DNA of 64,000 nucleotides from the NCBI RefSeq assembly GCF_003696205.1, contig NZ_RFFI01000002.1, positions 1 to 64,000 of the forward strand. Direction: 5' to 3'. Positions 10,306 to 19,103 of the stretch are shown here, in pieces. The position numbers and the translations under genes were made by a program. The DNA is from Cellulomonas triticagri. GTDB taxonomy: Bacteria > Actinomycetota > Actinomycetes > Actinomycetales > Cellulomonadaceae. The notes beneath the pieces are model-generated. The model worked only from the letters and a program-made list of their open reading frames with translations, had not been told where the DNA came from and did no database searches. Position 1 is the stretch's first letter. Each line of letters starts with the position of its first letter.

Positions 10306-10797
10306 TCAGCCCAGGTGCCGCGCGTAGCACCGGGACATCGGCAGCGCGTCGGCGTACGGGGCGTACGCGGGGATCGGCGTCCAGCCCACCGCGACGTACA
10401 GCGCCTCCGCCTCGGGCTGCCGGTCCCCGGTCTGCAGGATCATCCGTGTCGCCCCGCCCGCGCGCGCCAGCCGCTCCAGCTCGGCCATGACGGCGCGGCC
10501 GACGCCCCGGCCGCGGGCCGCCGCCGCGACGACGACGCGCTTGACCTCCCACTCGCCGCGCAGGTCGCGCAGGGCGGCGTGCCCGATCGGGGTGCCGTCC
10601 GCGTCCACGGCGAGCACCGTGTGCCGGATGGTGGCGGGGTCGACGGTCAGCGCCGCCACTCCGGCGGCCGACAGGCCGGGACCGTCGGCGTAGCGGGCGC
10701 CCATCTCCTCGTCCATCGCCGCGCGGAGCGCCGCCGCGCGCGGGTCGGTGTAGTCGACCGCCTGGAGCGTGAACGACGGGGACGGGACTGCGGGCAT
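10306..10797 (-). CDS. GNAT-family N-acetyltransferase
   Basis: 163 aa. The acetyl-CoA binding signature VKRVVVAAAARGRGVGRAVMAELERLA lies mid-protein, followed by the C-terminal GNAT segment MILQTGDRQPEAEALYVAVGWTPI. The substrate cannot be told. Possibly in one transcription unit with the epimerase-like gene upstream (about 100 bp between them). Confidence 0.85.
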   Translation of the reverse strand: MPAVPSPSFTLQAVDYTDPRAAALRAAMDEEMGARYADGPGLSAAGVAALTVDPATIRHTVLAVDADGTPIGHAALRDLRGEWEVKRVVVAAAARGRGVGRAVMAELERLARAGGATRMILQTGDRQPEAEALYVAVGWTPIPAYAPYADALPMSRCYARHLG

Positions 10798-10899
10798 GCG
10801 GGCTCCTCGGACGACCGGCGGCGCCGGCGTTCGACGCGCGCCGGGCGGGAACGTAGCACGCGCCGGTGACGGTCACGCGAGCGGGTCGGCGCCGGCCGG

Positions 10900-11847
10900 T
10901 CAGCGCTGGCTGGTCCGCGCGGGGACGTCGGCGCCCGCGGCGGCCGCGGTCCGGCGGCAGGTCTCCTCCCACGGCGTGTGGTCGAGGCCGAACCGCGCCC
11001 GGGCTGCCGTGTCGTCCAGGACGTACGGGCGCGTGAACTGGTACGCCATCTGCCCGACCTCCCGCAGCCCCGGCGCGACGAGCCCGACCGTCCGCAGCGT
11101 CCGAGTCCCGAGCGCGCGCACGGAGACCGGTGGGCGGCCCGCGGCGGCGAGCACGTCCGCGAGGGCCTGGGCCTGGGTGCGCGCGGGGGCGCTGGGCACG
11201 TGCCAGGCGCGGCCGTGCGCCCCCGGGTCGTCCACGGCGGCGACCAGGGTGCGGGCGACGTCGAGCACGTCGGTGAAGGTGTGCGGCTGGTCGACCGCCC
11301 CGACCATACGCACGGGCCGGCCGCGCAGGGCGGCGGGCAGCACGCGGCTGACGTGACCCTGGCCGCCCCCGACGTAGTCGGAGCCGCGGACCTCGACCGC
11401 GCGCACCCGTCCGGCGCGGTGCGCGGCCAGCGCGTCGGCCCACAGCCGGGCGCGCAGCACCCCCTTGTGGTCGGTGGCGGCGTCGGGCAGGTCCTCGCGC
11501 ATCGGGCCGTCGACGGGACCCAGGGGGTAGAGGTTCCCGACGACCGCGTACACGGCACCGGTGCGCTCGGCGGCGGTGAGCAGCGCGGCGGCCAGCGGCG
11601 GCCACACCCGCTCCCACTGCGTGTAGGCGCCGGGGTTCGCGGCGTTGACGAGGGTGACGGCCCCCTGCGCCGCCCGGGTCAGGGCGTCGGCGTCGCTGGC
11701 GTCGAGCGCCAGGTGCTCGGCGCCGGGCAGGTCGGTGCGGCGGCCGGAGCGGGTGGCGAGGGTGACCCGGTCGCCCCGGGCGAGCAGCAGGGCGGCGACG
11801 TGCCGGCCGGCGGGACCGGCGCCGACGACGAGGTGGTGCGCGGACAT
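10900..11847 (-). CDS. NAD(P)-dependent epimerase/dehydratase-like protein
   Basis: 315 aa from an ATG with GGAGGAGCC upstream. It opens with a Rossmann motif (HLVVGAGPAGRHVAALLLARGD) and continues as an extended/atypical SDR (NmrA/epimerase type), with VVGNLYPLGPVDGPM and HVPSAPARTQAQALADVLAAAG. The classical YxxxK is not obvious, so it may be an atypical sensor-like SDR. It is divergent from a TetR regulator, and two palindromic operators lie between the two starts, so it is probably the main target of that regulator. Confidence 0.82.
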   Translation of the reverse strand: MSAHHLVVGAGPAGRHVAALLLARGDRVTLATRSGRRTDLPGAEHLALDASDADALTRAAQGAVTLVNAANPGAYTQWERVWPPLAAALLTAAERTGAVYAVVGNLYPLGPVDGPMREDLPDAATDHKGVLRARLWADALAAHRAGRVRAVEVRGSDYVGGGQGHVSRVLPAALRGRPVRMVGAVDQPHTFTDVLDVARTLVAAVDDPGAHGRAWHVPSAPARTQAQALADVLAAAGRPPVSVRALGTRTLRTVGLVAPGLREVGQMAYQFTRPYVLDDTAARARFGLDHTPWEETCRRTAAAAGADVPARTSQR

Positions 11848-11877
11848 GGTGGCTCCTCCGGACGACGGACAGGCGGT

Positions 11878-11896
11878 GCGAGAGCAGTGCTCTCGC
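11878..11896. promoter_or_regulatory. TetR operator candidate 1
   Basis: Perfect palindrome GCGAGAGCA-G-TGCTCTCGC (9-bp arms, 1-bp centre) 31 bp upstream of the SDR-like start at 11847. The inner 13 bp (AGAGCA-G-TGCTCT) recur 49 bp away, next to the TetR gene. Confidence 0.65.
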
Positions 11897-11929
11897 GATG
11901 ATCCTGGACCCGGGTGCCCAGTTTGCGCA

Positions 11930-11942
11930 AGAGCAGTGCTCT
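11930..11942. promoter_or_regulatory. TetR operator candidate 2
   Basis: AGAGCA-G-TGCTCT, identical to the core of the palindrome centred at 11887. It lies 38 bp upstream of the TetR start, so one site would serve each promoter. Confidence 0.6.
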
Positions 11943-11980
11943 CGGTTGTGGGCACCGCTCTCGTCGCGCAGGATGGCGGG

Positions 11981-12703
11981 ATGAGCCCGCGCACCCCGAC
12001 CGCCCGCGACCTGGCCCGCGAGACCGTCCGCGCCCGGATCCTCGACGCCGCCCGCGCCCGGCTCGCCCAGGACGGCGCCGCCGGGCTCAGCCTGCGGGCC
12101 GTCGCCCGCGACGTCGGCATGGTGTCGTCGGCCGTCTACCGGTACGTGCCCAGCCGCGACGACCTGCTGACCGCCCTGCTGGTCGAGTCCTACGACGCCC
12201 TCGGCGCGGTGGTCGAGGCCGCCGACGCCACCGCCGGGTCCGCACCGGTGGACCGCTGGACCGCCGCCTGCCGCGCCGTGCGGGACTGGTCGATCGCGCA
12301 CCCCGCCGAGTTCGCGCTCCTCTACGGCACCCCCGTCCCCGGCTACCGGGCTCCGCGCGACACCGTCGGACCCGCCACCCGCGTGATCGGGGTGCTGCTC
12401 GGCATCGTCCTCGACGCCGTCGCCGCCGGTGCCGCGCCCGCTCCGCCGCCGCCGGCACCGCCCGGGCTGCCCGACGCGCTGGCCTCCGCGCTCGCGGTCG
12501 CGCAGGCCCGCGGTGGCGTCCCTGCGGCGGACCCCGACCAGGCCGCCGAGGTCGCCCTCCGCACGCTGATGGCGTGGACCACCCTGTTCGGGGCGGTGTC
12601 GTTCGAGCTGTTCGGGCACTACGACGGGTCCGTGGACGACCGCGCCGCCTACCTCGACCACGTCGCGCTGCGCCTCGCCGCCGACCTCGGTCTGCGCCCC
12701 TGA
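11981..12703 (+). CDS. TetR-family transcriptional regulator
   Basis: 240 aa. Residues about 10-60 form the TetR helix-turn-helix (RARILDAARARLAQDGAAGLSLRAVARDVGMVSSAVYRYVPSRDDLLTALL read in pieces), followed by a helical ligand-binding domain with WTTLFGAVSFELFGHY, typical of the C-terminal domain common in actinobacterial TetRs. A proline-rich loop (APAPPPPAPPGLPDA) interrupts the second domain. It is divergent from the SDR-like gene with two identical palindromes between, so it probably represses both itself and that gene. Ligand unknown. Confidence 0.9.
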   Translation: MSPRTPTARDLARETVRARILDAARARLAQDGAAGLSLRAVARDVGMVSSAVYRYVPSRDDLLTALLVESYDALGAVVEAADATAGSAPVDRWTAACRAVRDWSIAHPAEFALLYGTPVPGYRAPRDTVGPATRVIGVLLGIVLDAVAAGAAPAPPPPAPPGLPDALASALAVAQARGGVPAADPDQAAEVALRTLMAWTTLFGAVSFELFGHYDGSVDDRAAYLDHVALRLAADLGLRP

Positions 12704-12762
12704 GTCCGCCCGGGTGCGCGATGCTGGGCACCCGCAGGTTGACCACGACGCAGGGAGCACCC

Positions 12763-13452
12763 GTGCCGCACCGCCCGACCCGCCCGACCCAGCCGGAGCC
12801 CGCGGATGGGTGGACGCCCGACCGGTACCGGGCCGCCATCACCGCCGAGCGCGCCCGGCTCGTCGCGGACCTGGAGGCGCTGCCCGCGCCGGCCTGGTCG
12901 GCGCCGACGCTGTGCGGCGCGTGGACCGTCGAGGACGTCGTCGCCCACCTCACCGCGGGGGCGAGCACCGGCCGGTGGGCCTGGCTGCGCAGCATCGTCG
13001 CCGCCGGGTTCGACGCCGACCGGCACAACGAGCGACGGCTCGCGGAGCACCGCGGCCCGACGCCCGCGGACACGCTCGCGCGCTTCCGGGCGGTCGTCGG
13101 GTCCCGGGTCGCGCCGACCGGGGACCACTGGGCCTGGCTGGGCGAGGTGGTCGTGCACGGCGCCGACGTCCGCGAGCCGCTGGGGCTGCCCGGCGCCGGT
13201 GACCCCGAGGTGGCGCGCGCGGTCGCGGTCGGCTTCGTCCGCCGGGACTTCGCCGTGCCGTCGCGCACCCGGGCGCGCGGCGTCCGCCTGGTGGCGACCG
13301 ACAGCGCCTTCCGTGCGGGCGAGGGGCCGGAGGTCGAGGGCACCACGCTCGACCTGGTGCTCGCGCTCGCCGGGCGCCCGACGGCGGCGGCACGGCTCGG
13401 CGGCGCGGGCGCGGACACGCTGCGCGCCGCGGTGGCGGGTCGCGGGGCCTGA
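12763..13452 (+). CDS. Maleylpyruvate isomerase-family (mycothiol-dependent type) protein
   Basis: 229 aa, GTG start with CAGGGAG upstream. It has the DinB-like four-helix N-terminal domain typical of mycothiol-dependent maleylpyruvate isomerase relatives: SAPTLCGAWTVEDVVAHLTAG and, later, the second metal-ligand histidine in VVVHGADVREPLGLP. A small C-terminal alpha/beta part follows. The actual reaction is unknown for most members; many are thiol-S-transferases. It follows the TetR gene on the same strand by about 60 bp. Confidence 0.75.
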   Translation: MPHRPTRPTQPEPADGWTPDRYRAAITAERARLVADLEALPAPAWSAPTLCGAWTVEDVVAHLTAGASTGRWAWLRSIVAAGFDADRHNERRLAEHRGPTPADTLARFRAVVGSRVAPTGDHWAWLGEVVVHGADVREPLGLPGAGDPEVARAVAVGFVRRDFAVPSRTRARGVRLVATDSAFRAGEGPEVEGTTLDLVLALAGRPTAAARLGGAGADTLRAAVAGRGA

Positions 13453-13558
13453 GACCGCCCCGAGCGGCGTCGGGGCTCGTCCGGCAGCCGGGCCGGTACC
13501 CGCGTCGCACCGGTCGGTGGTGACGGTCGGCCCGCGGGGGCGCCCTCGCGGTGCGGCG

Positions 13559-15022
13559 TCAGGCCGAGGGGTCGGCGTCCTCGACGGGCGGGGCCACCTC
13601 GGTGCCGTCCGGGCCGAGCGCCCCGACGAGCTCGACGTGGTCCACCTCGGGGTCGACGACGACCTGCCGCCCGGGTCCGGTCGCGGCGGTCTCGAACCGG
13701 ATCGCCACCCGGCCGTCGTCCCGGGCCCGCACCACCCAGCCGCGGCCGTGCTCCGGGTGCGTCACGTCGAGGCCCGGCACCGCGTCGTCGTGCCGCAGTC
13801 GGCCGCGGCGGCGGCGCGCCACCGGGCGGACCTCGGCGGTGTCCTCGCCGTCCGGCGTGGTCGGGGCCGTCCACGGGGCGTCGGCCGCGGGGCCGTCGGG
13901 CGCGGCGTCCGCGCGACCCGCCCCCAGGGCCCCGGCGGGCAGGTCCAGCATCAGCTGCGCGTGCTCCGACAGCCCGTGGAACGACACCCCGAGCAGCCGC
14001 ACCGGCTCGGTGAGGTCGACCAGGTCCAGCGCCCGTCCCGCGGCCTCCACCAGCGCGGCCGCGTCCGCCGTCGGGGACGGCAGCGTCACCGACCGGGACA
14101 CGGTGCTGAACCCCGCGAACCGCACCTTCACCGTCACGGTCCGCGCCGCGCCGCCGTGCCGCTCCAGCCGCGCGAGGGCCTGCTCCGCGACGGCGGGGAC
14201 CTGCGCCGCGACCTGCGCGCGGCCGTGCAGGTCGCTCTCGAACGTGTGCTCCGCGCCCGCCGACTTCCGCTCCCGGGTCTCGGCGACCGGCCGGTCGTCC
14301 CACCCGCGCGCGACGCGGAACAGCCCCGTCCCGGCGGCCTCGCCGAGCACCATCGTCAGCGTGTCCAGCGGCTGCGCGCGCAGGTCCGCGACGGTGCGCA
14401 CGCCGATGCGCTCCAGCCGCTCCGCGGACACCGGGCCGACACCCCACAGCGACCGGACCCGCATCGGCAGCAGGAACGCGTCCTCCTCGGCGGGGTCCAC
14501 GACGACGACCCCGGCGGGCTTCGCGGCGGCCGACGCGAGCTTCGCGACCAGCTTCGACCGGCCCATCCCGACCGACACCGGCACGCCCGCCAGGTCCACC
14601 GCGCGCTCGCGCAGCGCCCGCGCGACCCCCGGCCACCCGTCGGGCCCCGGGGTGAGCGCGCGCAGGTCGGCGAACGCCTCGTCGATGCTCAGCGGCTCCA
14701 CCGCGTCGGTGACCTCGCGCAGGGCGGCCATGATCCGCGCGGAGAACGCCGAGTAGGCGTCGAACCGCGGCACCACCACCGTCGCCTGCGGGCACAGGCG
14801 CCGGGCGGTCGCCATCGACATCGCGGAGCGCACCCCCGCGGAGCGGGCCTCGTACGAGGCCGCGGCGACCACGCCGCGCGGCCCCGTCCCGCCCACCAGG
14901 ACCGGCCGTCCGCGCAGCGACGGCCGCTGCGCCTGCTCGACCGAGGCGAAGAAGGCGTCCGCGTCCAGGTGCGCGATGCTCGGCTCGTCCCGCATCCGGG
15001 GGGCCCGCACCTCGCTGCTCAC
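13559..15022 (-). CDS. dinB: DNA polymerase IV (Y-family translesion polymerase)
   Basis: 487 aa from the GTG at 15022 (an ATG at 14995 is a possible alternative). It has Y-family catalytic motifs HLDADAFFASVEQ near the N-terminus and EPLSIDEAFAD, with the acidic residues needed for metal binding, then helix-hairpin-helix (SLWGVGPVSAERLERIG) and little-finger domain text ending near VRLLGVSFHGLSE. A roughly 110-residue C-terminal extension (VTHPEHGRGWVVRARDDGRVAIRFET) is also seen in other actinobacterial Pol IV proteins. No beta-clamp motif was identified with certainty. Confidence 0.93.
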   Translation of the reverse strand: MSSEVRAPRMRDEPSIAHLDADAFFASVEQAQRPSLRGRPVLVGGTGPRGVVAAASYEARSAGVRSAMSMATARRLCPQATVVVPRFDAYSAFSARIMAALREVTDAVEPLSIDEAFADLRALTPGPDGWPGVARALRERAVDLAGVPVSVGMGRSKLVAKLASAAAKPAGVVVVDPAEEDAFLLPMRVRSLWGVGPVSAERLERIGVRTVADLRAQPLDTLTMVLGEAAGTGLFRVARGWDDRPVAETRERKSAGAEHTFESDLHGRAQVAAQVPAVAEQALARLERHGGAARTVTVKVRFAGFSTVSRSVTLPSPTADAAALVEAAGRALDLVDLTEPVRLLGVSFHGLSEHAQLMLDLPAGALGAGRADAAPDGPAADAPWTAPTTPDGEDTAEVRPVARRRRGRLRHDDAVPGLDVTHPEHGRGWVVRARDDGRVAIRFETAATGPGRQVVVDPEVDHVELVGALGPDGTEVAPPVEDADPSA

Positions 15023-15086
15023 CGGGACACTCTGCACCACCCATCCGACACCGGCGCGCGGCCGAGCCTCCGTGCGCCGGCCGCCC

Positions 15087-16970
15087 TCAGCGGCGGGACG
15101 TGACGATCGGGAAGTCCGGGTCGGGCTCCTGGAGCACGGCCAGCAGCCGGGGGAGCGCGGTCGCGTCGCCGTCGGTGGTGATCCCGGCGGCGGCGAAGTC
15201 GTCGGGTCCGAGCGCACCCAGCACGACCTGGGTCAGCAGCGCCCGGGTGAGGTGCAGGGTCGCGTCCGCCGGGCGGTCCGCGGGGCCGCCGTGCACGAGG
15301 ACGCCGTGGTGCAGGCTCAGCCGGGTCGCGCCCTCGGGGCCGAGGTCGAGGTCGATCTCGATGCGGTCGTCCCAGCAGCGCGGCGCGTCCACCCGGATGG
15401 CCAGGCTGTCGAGCAGCTGGTCGACGCTCAGCGCCGCCAGCAGGTCGGGTGAGGTCGTCTCGGTGGGCGTGCCGAACGGCCCCTGGCGCAGCTCGGTGGC
15501 CGCGCCGAGGTACGCCGAGCGCCACGTGCCGTTCTCCGCGCCGAACCCGAGCTGCTCGTGCGCGTCGGCCAGCAGCGCCCGGGCGCCCGCGTGGTCGGGC
15601 TCCGCCTGGACGACGTGGTCCAGCACCTCCGCCACCCAGCGCAGGTCGCCGTCGGCGAACGCCGCGCGGGCCCGCTCCACCACCGCGTCCGCACCGCCCA
15701 TCCAGGCGACGTACCGGCGGCTCGACTCCGGGGCGGGCAGCGACCACAGGTGCGCCGGGTTGCCGTCGTACCAGCCCATGTACCGCTGGTAGACCGCCTT
15801 CACGTTGTGGCTGGTGGACCCGTAGTACCCGTGCGCGTGCCACGCCCGCTCCAGCGCGGGCGGCAGCGTGATCTCCTCGGCGATCTGCACGCCGGTCAGC
15901 CCGCGGTTCAGCAGGCGCAGCGTCTGGTCGTGCAGGTACGCGTACAGGTCGCGCTGCAGGCCGATGAACGCGAACGCCTCCTCGCGGCCCCACGTCGGCC
16001 AGTGGTGCGACGCGAACACCACGTCGGTGCGCTCGCCGAACAGCGTGATCGCCTCGGTCAGGTAGTGCGCCCACATCCGCGGGTCGCGCACCAGCGCACC
16101 GCGCAGGGTCAGCAGGTTGTGCATGGTGTGGGTCGCGTTCTCCGCCGCGCACAGCGCCCGGTGCTGGGGGAAGTAGACGTGCATCTCCGCCGGCGCCTCC
16201 GTCCCGGGCGCCATCTGCAGCTCCAGGTCGATGCCGTCGACCGTGTGCCGCTCGCCGGTGCGGGTCACGGTCAGGGTCGGGACGATCATCGACACGGTGC
16301 CGGTGGACGTCGCCTGCCCGAGACCCGCGCCGACGCCGCCCTCCGGGCCTCGTTCCAGGGGCGTGCCGTACATGTAGCCCGCGCGCCGCCCCATCGCCGT
16401 GCCGGCGTACACGTTCTCCGCGACCGCGTGCTCCACGAACCCCTCCGGGGCCAGCACCACCACCTCGCCCGCGTCCACCGCCTCCTGCGTCGTCACGCCC
16501 TTGGCGCCGCCGAAGTGGTCGACGTGGCTGTGCGTGTACAGCAGGCCCGTCACCGGGCGGTCGCCCCGGTGCGCGCGGTACAGCGCCAGCGCCGCCGCCG
16601 CGCACTCCGTGGAGATCAGCGGGTCGATGACCAGCACGCCCCGGTCGCCCTCCACGAACGTGATGTTCGACAGGTCCAGCCCGCGCACCTGGTAGATGCC
16701 GGGCACCACCTCGAACAGCCCGTGCCGCCGGACCAGGCCGCTCTGCCGCCACAGGCTCGGGTTCACCGACAGGGGAGCGGGCCCGGTCACGAAGTCGTAC
16801 GACGCGGCATCCCACACCACCCGTCCGTCGGCGTCCCGCACCTGCGGCGGGTCGATCGTCCCGAGGAACCCGCGCTCGACGGCGGCGAGATCCGCCTCGT
16901 CCGCCAGCGGCAGGCCCGCCAGCAGGGCGGCGTGCTGGGCGGCGACGGCGGGGTGCACGGACGCGGACAT
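15087..16970 (-). CDS. SdsA1-type alkyl/aryl sulfatase (metallo-beta-lactamase fold)
   Basis: 627 aa. It inverts and cleaves primary alkyl sulfates such as SDS. The zinc-binding HxHxDH motif is THSHVDHFGG, with later ligands in CAAENATHTMHN and FASHHWPTWGRE. LYYTHS-like core, a helical dimerisation domain (about residues 390-510) and a C-terminal SCP2-like domain follow in the family order. The ATG is preceded by GGAGGCCGCC. No secretion signal is evident. Unlike the arylsulfatase it does not need formylglycine. An operator-like palindrome is centred 65 bp upstream, and the GAP copy 2 gene lies immediately upstream on the same strand. Confidence 0.92.
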   Translation of the reverse strand: MSASVHPAVAAQHAALLAGLPLADEADLAAVERGFLGTIDPPQVRDADGRVVWDAASYDFVTGPAPLSVNPSLWRQSGLVRRHGLFEVVPGIYQVRGLDLSNITFVEGDRGVLVIDPLISTECAAAALALYRAHRGDRPVTGLLYTHSHVDHFGGAKGVTTQEAVDAGEVVVLAPEGFVEHAVAENVYAGTAMGRRAGYMYGTPLERGPEGGVGAGLGQATSTGTVSMIVPTLTVTRTGERHTVDGIDLELQMAPGTEAPAEMHVYFPQHRALCAAENATHTMHNLLTLRGALVRDPRMWAHYLTEAITLFGERTDVVFASHHWPTWGREEAFAFIGLQRDLYAYLHDQTLRLLNRGLTGVQIAEEITLPPALERAWHAHGYYGSTSHNVKAVYQRYMGWYDGNPAHLWSLPAPESSRRYVAWMGGADAVVERARAAFADGDLRWVAEVLDHVVQAEPDHAGARALLADAHEQLGFGAENGTWRSAYLGAATELRQGPFGTPTETTSPDLLAALSVDQLLDSLAIRVDAPRCWDDRIEIDLDLGPEGATRLSLHHGVLVHGGPADRPADATLHLTRALLTQVVLGALGPDDFAAAGITTDGDATALPRLLAVLQEPDPDFPIVTSRR

Positions 16971-17026
16971 GGCGGCCTCCTGGTCGGCGAGAGCCCCAGC
17001 GTCGCCGCCGACCCGGGGCGCTGCCA

Positions 17027-17043
17027 TCACCTCGCGGGGGTGA
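17027..17043. promoter_or_regulatory. Operator-like palindrome upstream of alkylsulfatase
   Basis: TCACCTC-GCG-GGGGTGA, centred 65 bp upstream of the alkylsulfatase ATG. It has the same centre (GCG) and right arm as the site upstream of GAP gene 1. Confidence 0.6.
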
Positions 17044-17051
17044 GCGTGCGG

Positions 17052-17774
17052 TCAGCCGAGCAGCGCGTCCACGGCCTTCTGCACCTGGAGTACGCCGATC
17101 ACCAGCAGCAGGGCGGCGTTCAGGACGCTGGTGTGGCCCGCGATCCACACGCGCGTGCGGGACAGGAACGGGTCGGCGCGCTCGCCCAGCACCAGCGTCG
17201 CCGCGACCGGCACCGCGATCGGCGCGACCCCCACGGCGGAGAACACCACGAGCACCGCGACCGACGTCGCCGTCCCCAGCCCCGCGAGCTGCACGTCCAT
17301 CGCCGCGAGGAACGCGCACGACGCGTCCACGGGGTTCAGCACGAAGATCCCCACCCCGAGCGCCAGCGTCCGCGCCGGGTCGAACGTCGAGACCCGCTGC
17401 AACCAGCCGGGCAGCTGTGGGGCGGCCGCCGCCACCTCCCGCGGGCTCGTCGCCGCCGCCATCTCCCGCACCCGCTGCCGCCCGTGCTGGTAGACCCGCA
17501 CCGCCCAGACCACCAGGCTCAGCCCGAGCACGAGCCGCACGACCGGCACCCACAGCGGCGGCTCGCGCTGCTGGTGCAGCTCCAGGAACTGCAGCAGCAC
17601 CAGGCTGAGCACCAGCACCAGGACGAGCCCCAGCGCCCACCCGACCAGGAACGCCACCCCGTTGGTGCGCGCCCGCGGGGACAGCAGCACCGCCACCAGC
17701 GCCATGATCGCCAGCGGGCTCATCACGATGCCCAGCGCGAGCGGCACCAACGACCCGATCAGCGCGCCCATCAC
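17052..17774 (-). CDS. GAP/SfLAP-family membrane protein (copy 2)
   Basis: 240 aa with about six membrane segments, starting with consecutive GTG and ATG codons (MMGALIGSLVPLALGIVMSP). It shares with copy 1 the LxxGxxxSPLAIMALVAVLLSPRAR start, the WVPVVRLVLGLSLVVWA segment and the FVLNPVDASCAFLA motif, in place of AVNPKNLLL. It lies directly upstream of the alkylsulfatase and may be cotranscribed with it, although each has its own palindrome. A role in export or placement of sulfated amphiphiles is inferred from the family name and the neighbour. Confidence 0.8.
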   Translation of the reverse strand: MMGALIGSLVPLALGIVMSPLAIMALVAVLLSPRARTNGVAFLVGWALGLVLVLVLSLVLLQFLELHQQREPPLWVPVVRLVLGLSLVVWAVRVYQHGRQRVREMAAATSPREVAAAAPQLPGWLQRVSTFDPARTLALGVGIFVLNPVDASCAFLAAMDVQLAGLGTATSVAVLVVFSAVGVAPIAVPVAATLVLGERADPFLSRTRVWIAGHTSVLNAALLLVIGVLQVQKAVDALLG

Positions 17775-17834
17775 CGACCCCCGCGTCCGCCGCTCCCGCG
17801 TCCACCAGGCTCCCGCCGCACGGCGGGACTGGCG

Positions 17835-17851
17835 TCACCCCGGCCGGGTGA
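17835..17851. promoter_or_regulatory. Operator-like palindrome upstream of GAP gene 2
   Basis: TCACCCC-GGC-CGGGTGA, centred 69 bp upstream of the GAP copy 2 start and abutting the stop codon of the preceding gene (17852). Left arm identical to the site at 1560-1584. Confidence 0.58.
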
Positions 17852-18541
17852 TCAGCCCGCGGCGAGCGGCGACGCGAGACGCACCGACCGGTAGCCGCCC
17901 GTGCGGGTCGGCACCCACCGGCGCCAGTGCTTCGCCGACAGCCGGAACGGCAGGTGCTCCTGCACGTGCCGCGCACCCGGGACCAGGCGGTCGTCGGCGG
18001 GCAGGTTCAGCCACAGCGAGAGCGACGAGGCCGACGTCCCGACCGTCGCCCGCACCCCCGACGCGCCGAGCAGCCGCCCGTACCCGTCGACCGCGAACCC
18101 GCCGCAGTCCTCGGACGTCACCCCGGCGTACGGGGCACCCGTCGCGGGGACGAGCAGCCGGACCGGCACCGTGCAGGTCAGCGCGGCGAGCGGGTGGCCG
18201 TAGCGGGTACGGGCGTCCGGGCCCGCCCCCGCGACCAGGTCCAGCGCCCGCGGCACCGCGTCCGCGGCGACGCGCCAGGTGCTGACCGTGCGGGCACGCT
18301 CCCGGGGGCCGCCGAGCGCCGCACCCACCGTCTCGGCCAGGTCGGCGGACCCGTCGCCGTCCGCCGACACCACCAGCGACCACACCGGGTCCCGGTCGGC
18401 GACGGTGCACGCGTCCAGGAACGCACGCACCTGGGCGAGCGCGGCCTCCGGGCGCCGGGCACGCAGGCCGTGCGCGCCGCCCGAGGCGGCTGGCAGCCCG
18501 TCGTACGTGACGACCTCGGGCAGGGCGGGGGTCGCGGGCAC
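17852..18541 (-). CDS. Hypothetical protein, 229 aa
   Basis: Starts at the GTG at 18541 with AGAGGA upstream. It is a soluble alpha/beta-looking protein with segments such as PVWSLVVSADGDGSADLAETVGAAL and VTSEDCGGFAVDGYGRLLG. I do not recognise a family. The last third (SASSLSLWLNLPADDRLVPGARHVQEHLPFRLSAKHWRRW) looks well ordered. Strong third-position GC supports coding. It lies upstream of the GAP copy 2 gene on the same strand but is separated from it by an operator-like palindrome. Confidence 0.6.
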   Translation of the reverse strand: MPATPALPEVVTYDGLPAASGGAHGLRARRPEAALAQVRAFLDACTVADRDPVWSLVVSADGDGSADLAETVGAALGGPRERARTVSTWRVAADAVPRALDLVAGAGPDARTRYGHPLAALTCTVPVRLLVPATGAPYAGVTSEDCGGFAVDGYGRLLGASGVRATVGTSASSLSLWLNLPADDRLVPGARHVQEHLPFRLSAKHWRRWVPTRTGGYRSVRLASPLAAG

Positions 18542-18655
18542 GGGGGTCCTCTTGGCCGGGGTGACGGGGCTGCGCCGCAGCCTACGTGCGGCCGCGCCAC
18601 CGCGGGTCCTGCGCCAGACTGGTCGCGCACCCGATTCAGCCCCTGGAGGTCCTCC

Positions 18656-19063
18656 GTGCCCACGACGCCCCTGCCTGCCGACGCCGTCGCCCTGCTGCGC
18701 CGCCCCAACCCCGCCGTCATGGCCACGCTGCGCGCCGACGGCTCGCCGGTGTCCGCCGCGACCTGGTACCTGTGGGAGGACGACGGCCGGGTGCTGCTCA
18801 ACCTCGACGCCACCCGGGTCCGCCTCGGCCACCTGCGCCGCGACCCGCGCGTGACGCTCACGGTCCTCGACGGGGACGACTGGTACACCCACCTGACGCT
18901 GCTCGGCCGGGTGGTGGACCTCCACGCCGACCCCGACCTCGCCGACATCGACCGGCTGTCCCGGCACTACACCGGCCACGCCTACGGGGACCGGACGGGG
19001 GAGCGGTGGACGGCGCTGGTCGAGGTCGACCGCTGGACGGGGTGGGGCGCGCAGCGCGGCTGA
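18656..19063 (+). CDS. PPOX-class (flavin/F420) oxidoreductase, small
   Basis: 135 aa, GTG with CTGGAGGT upstream. It has the split-barrel pyridoxamine-phosphate-oxidase-like fold: AVMATLRADGSPVSAATWYLWEDDGRVLLNL, then LGHLRRDPRVTLTVLDGDDWYTHLTLLGRVVDL, the usual order in the F420- or FMN-binding TIGR03618-type proteins of actinobacteria. The cofactor cannot be fixed from sequence. It is divergent from the hypothetical gene at 17852. Confidence 0.85.
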   Translation: MPTTPLPADAVALLRRPNPAVMATLRADGSPVSAATWYLWEDDGRVLLNLDATRVRLGHLRRDPRVTLTVLDGDDWYTHLTLLGRVVDLHADPDLADIDRLSRHYTGHAYGDRTGERWTALVEVDRWTGWGAQRG

Positions 19064-19103
19064 CGCCAGACTGGGCTGCCGGAGCCGGGAGAAGAGGAGC
19101 AGT

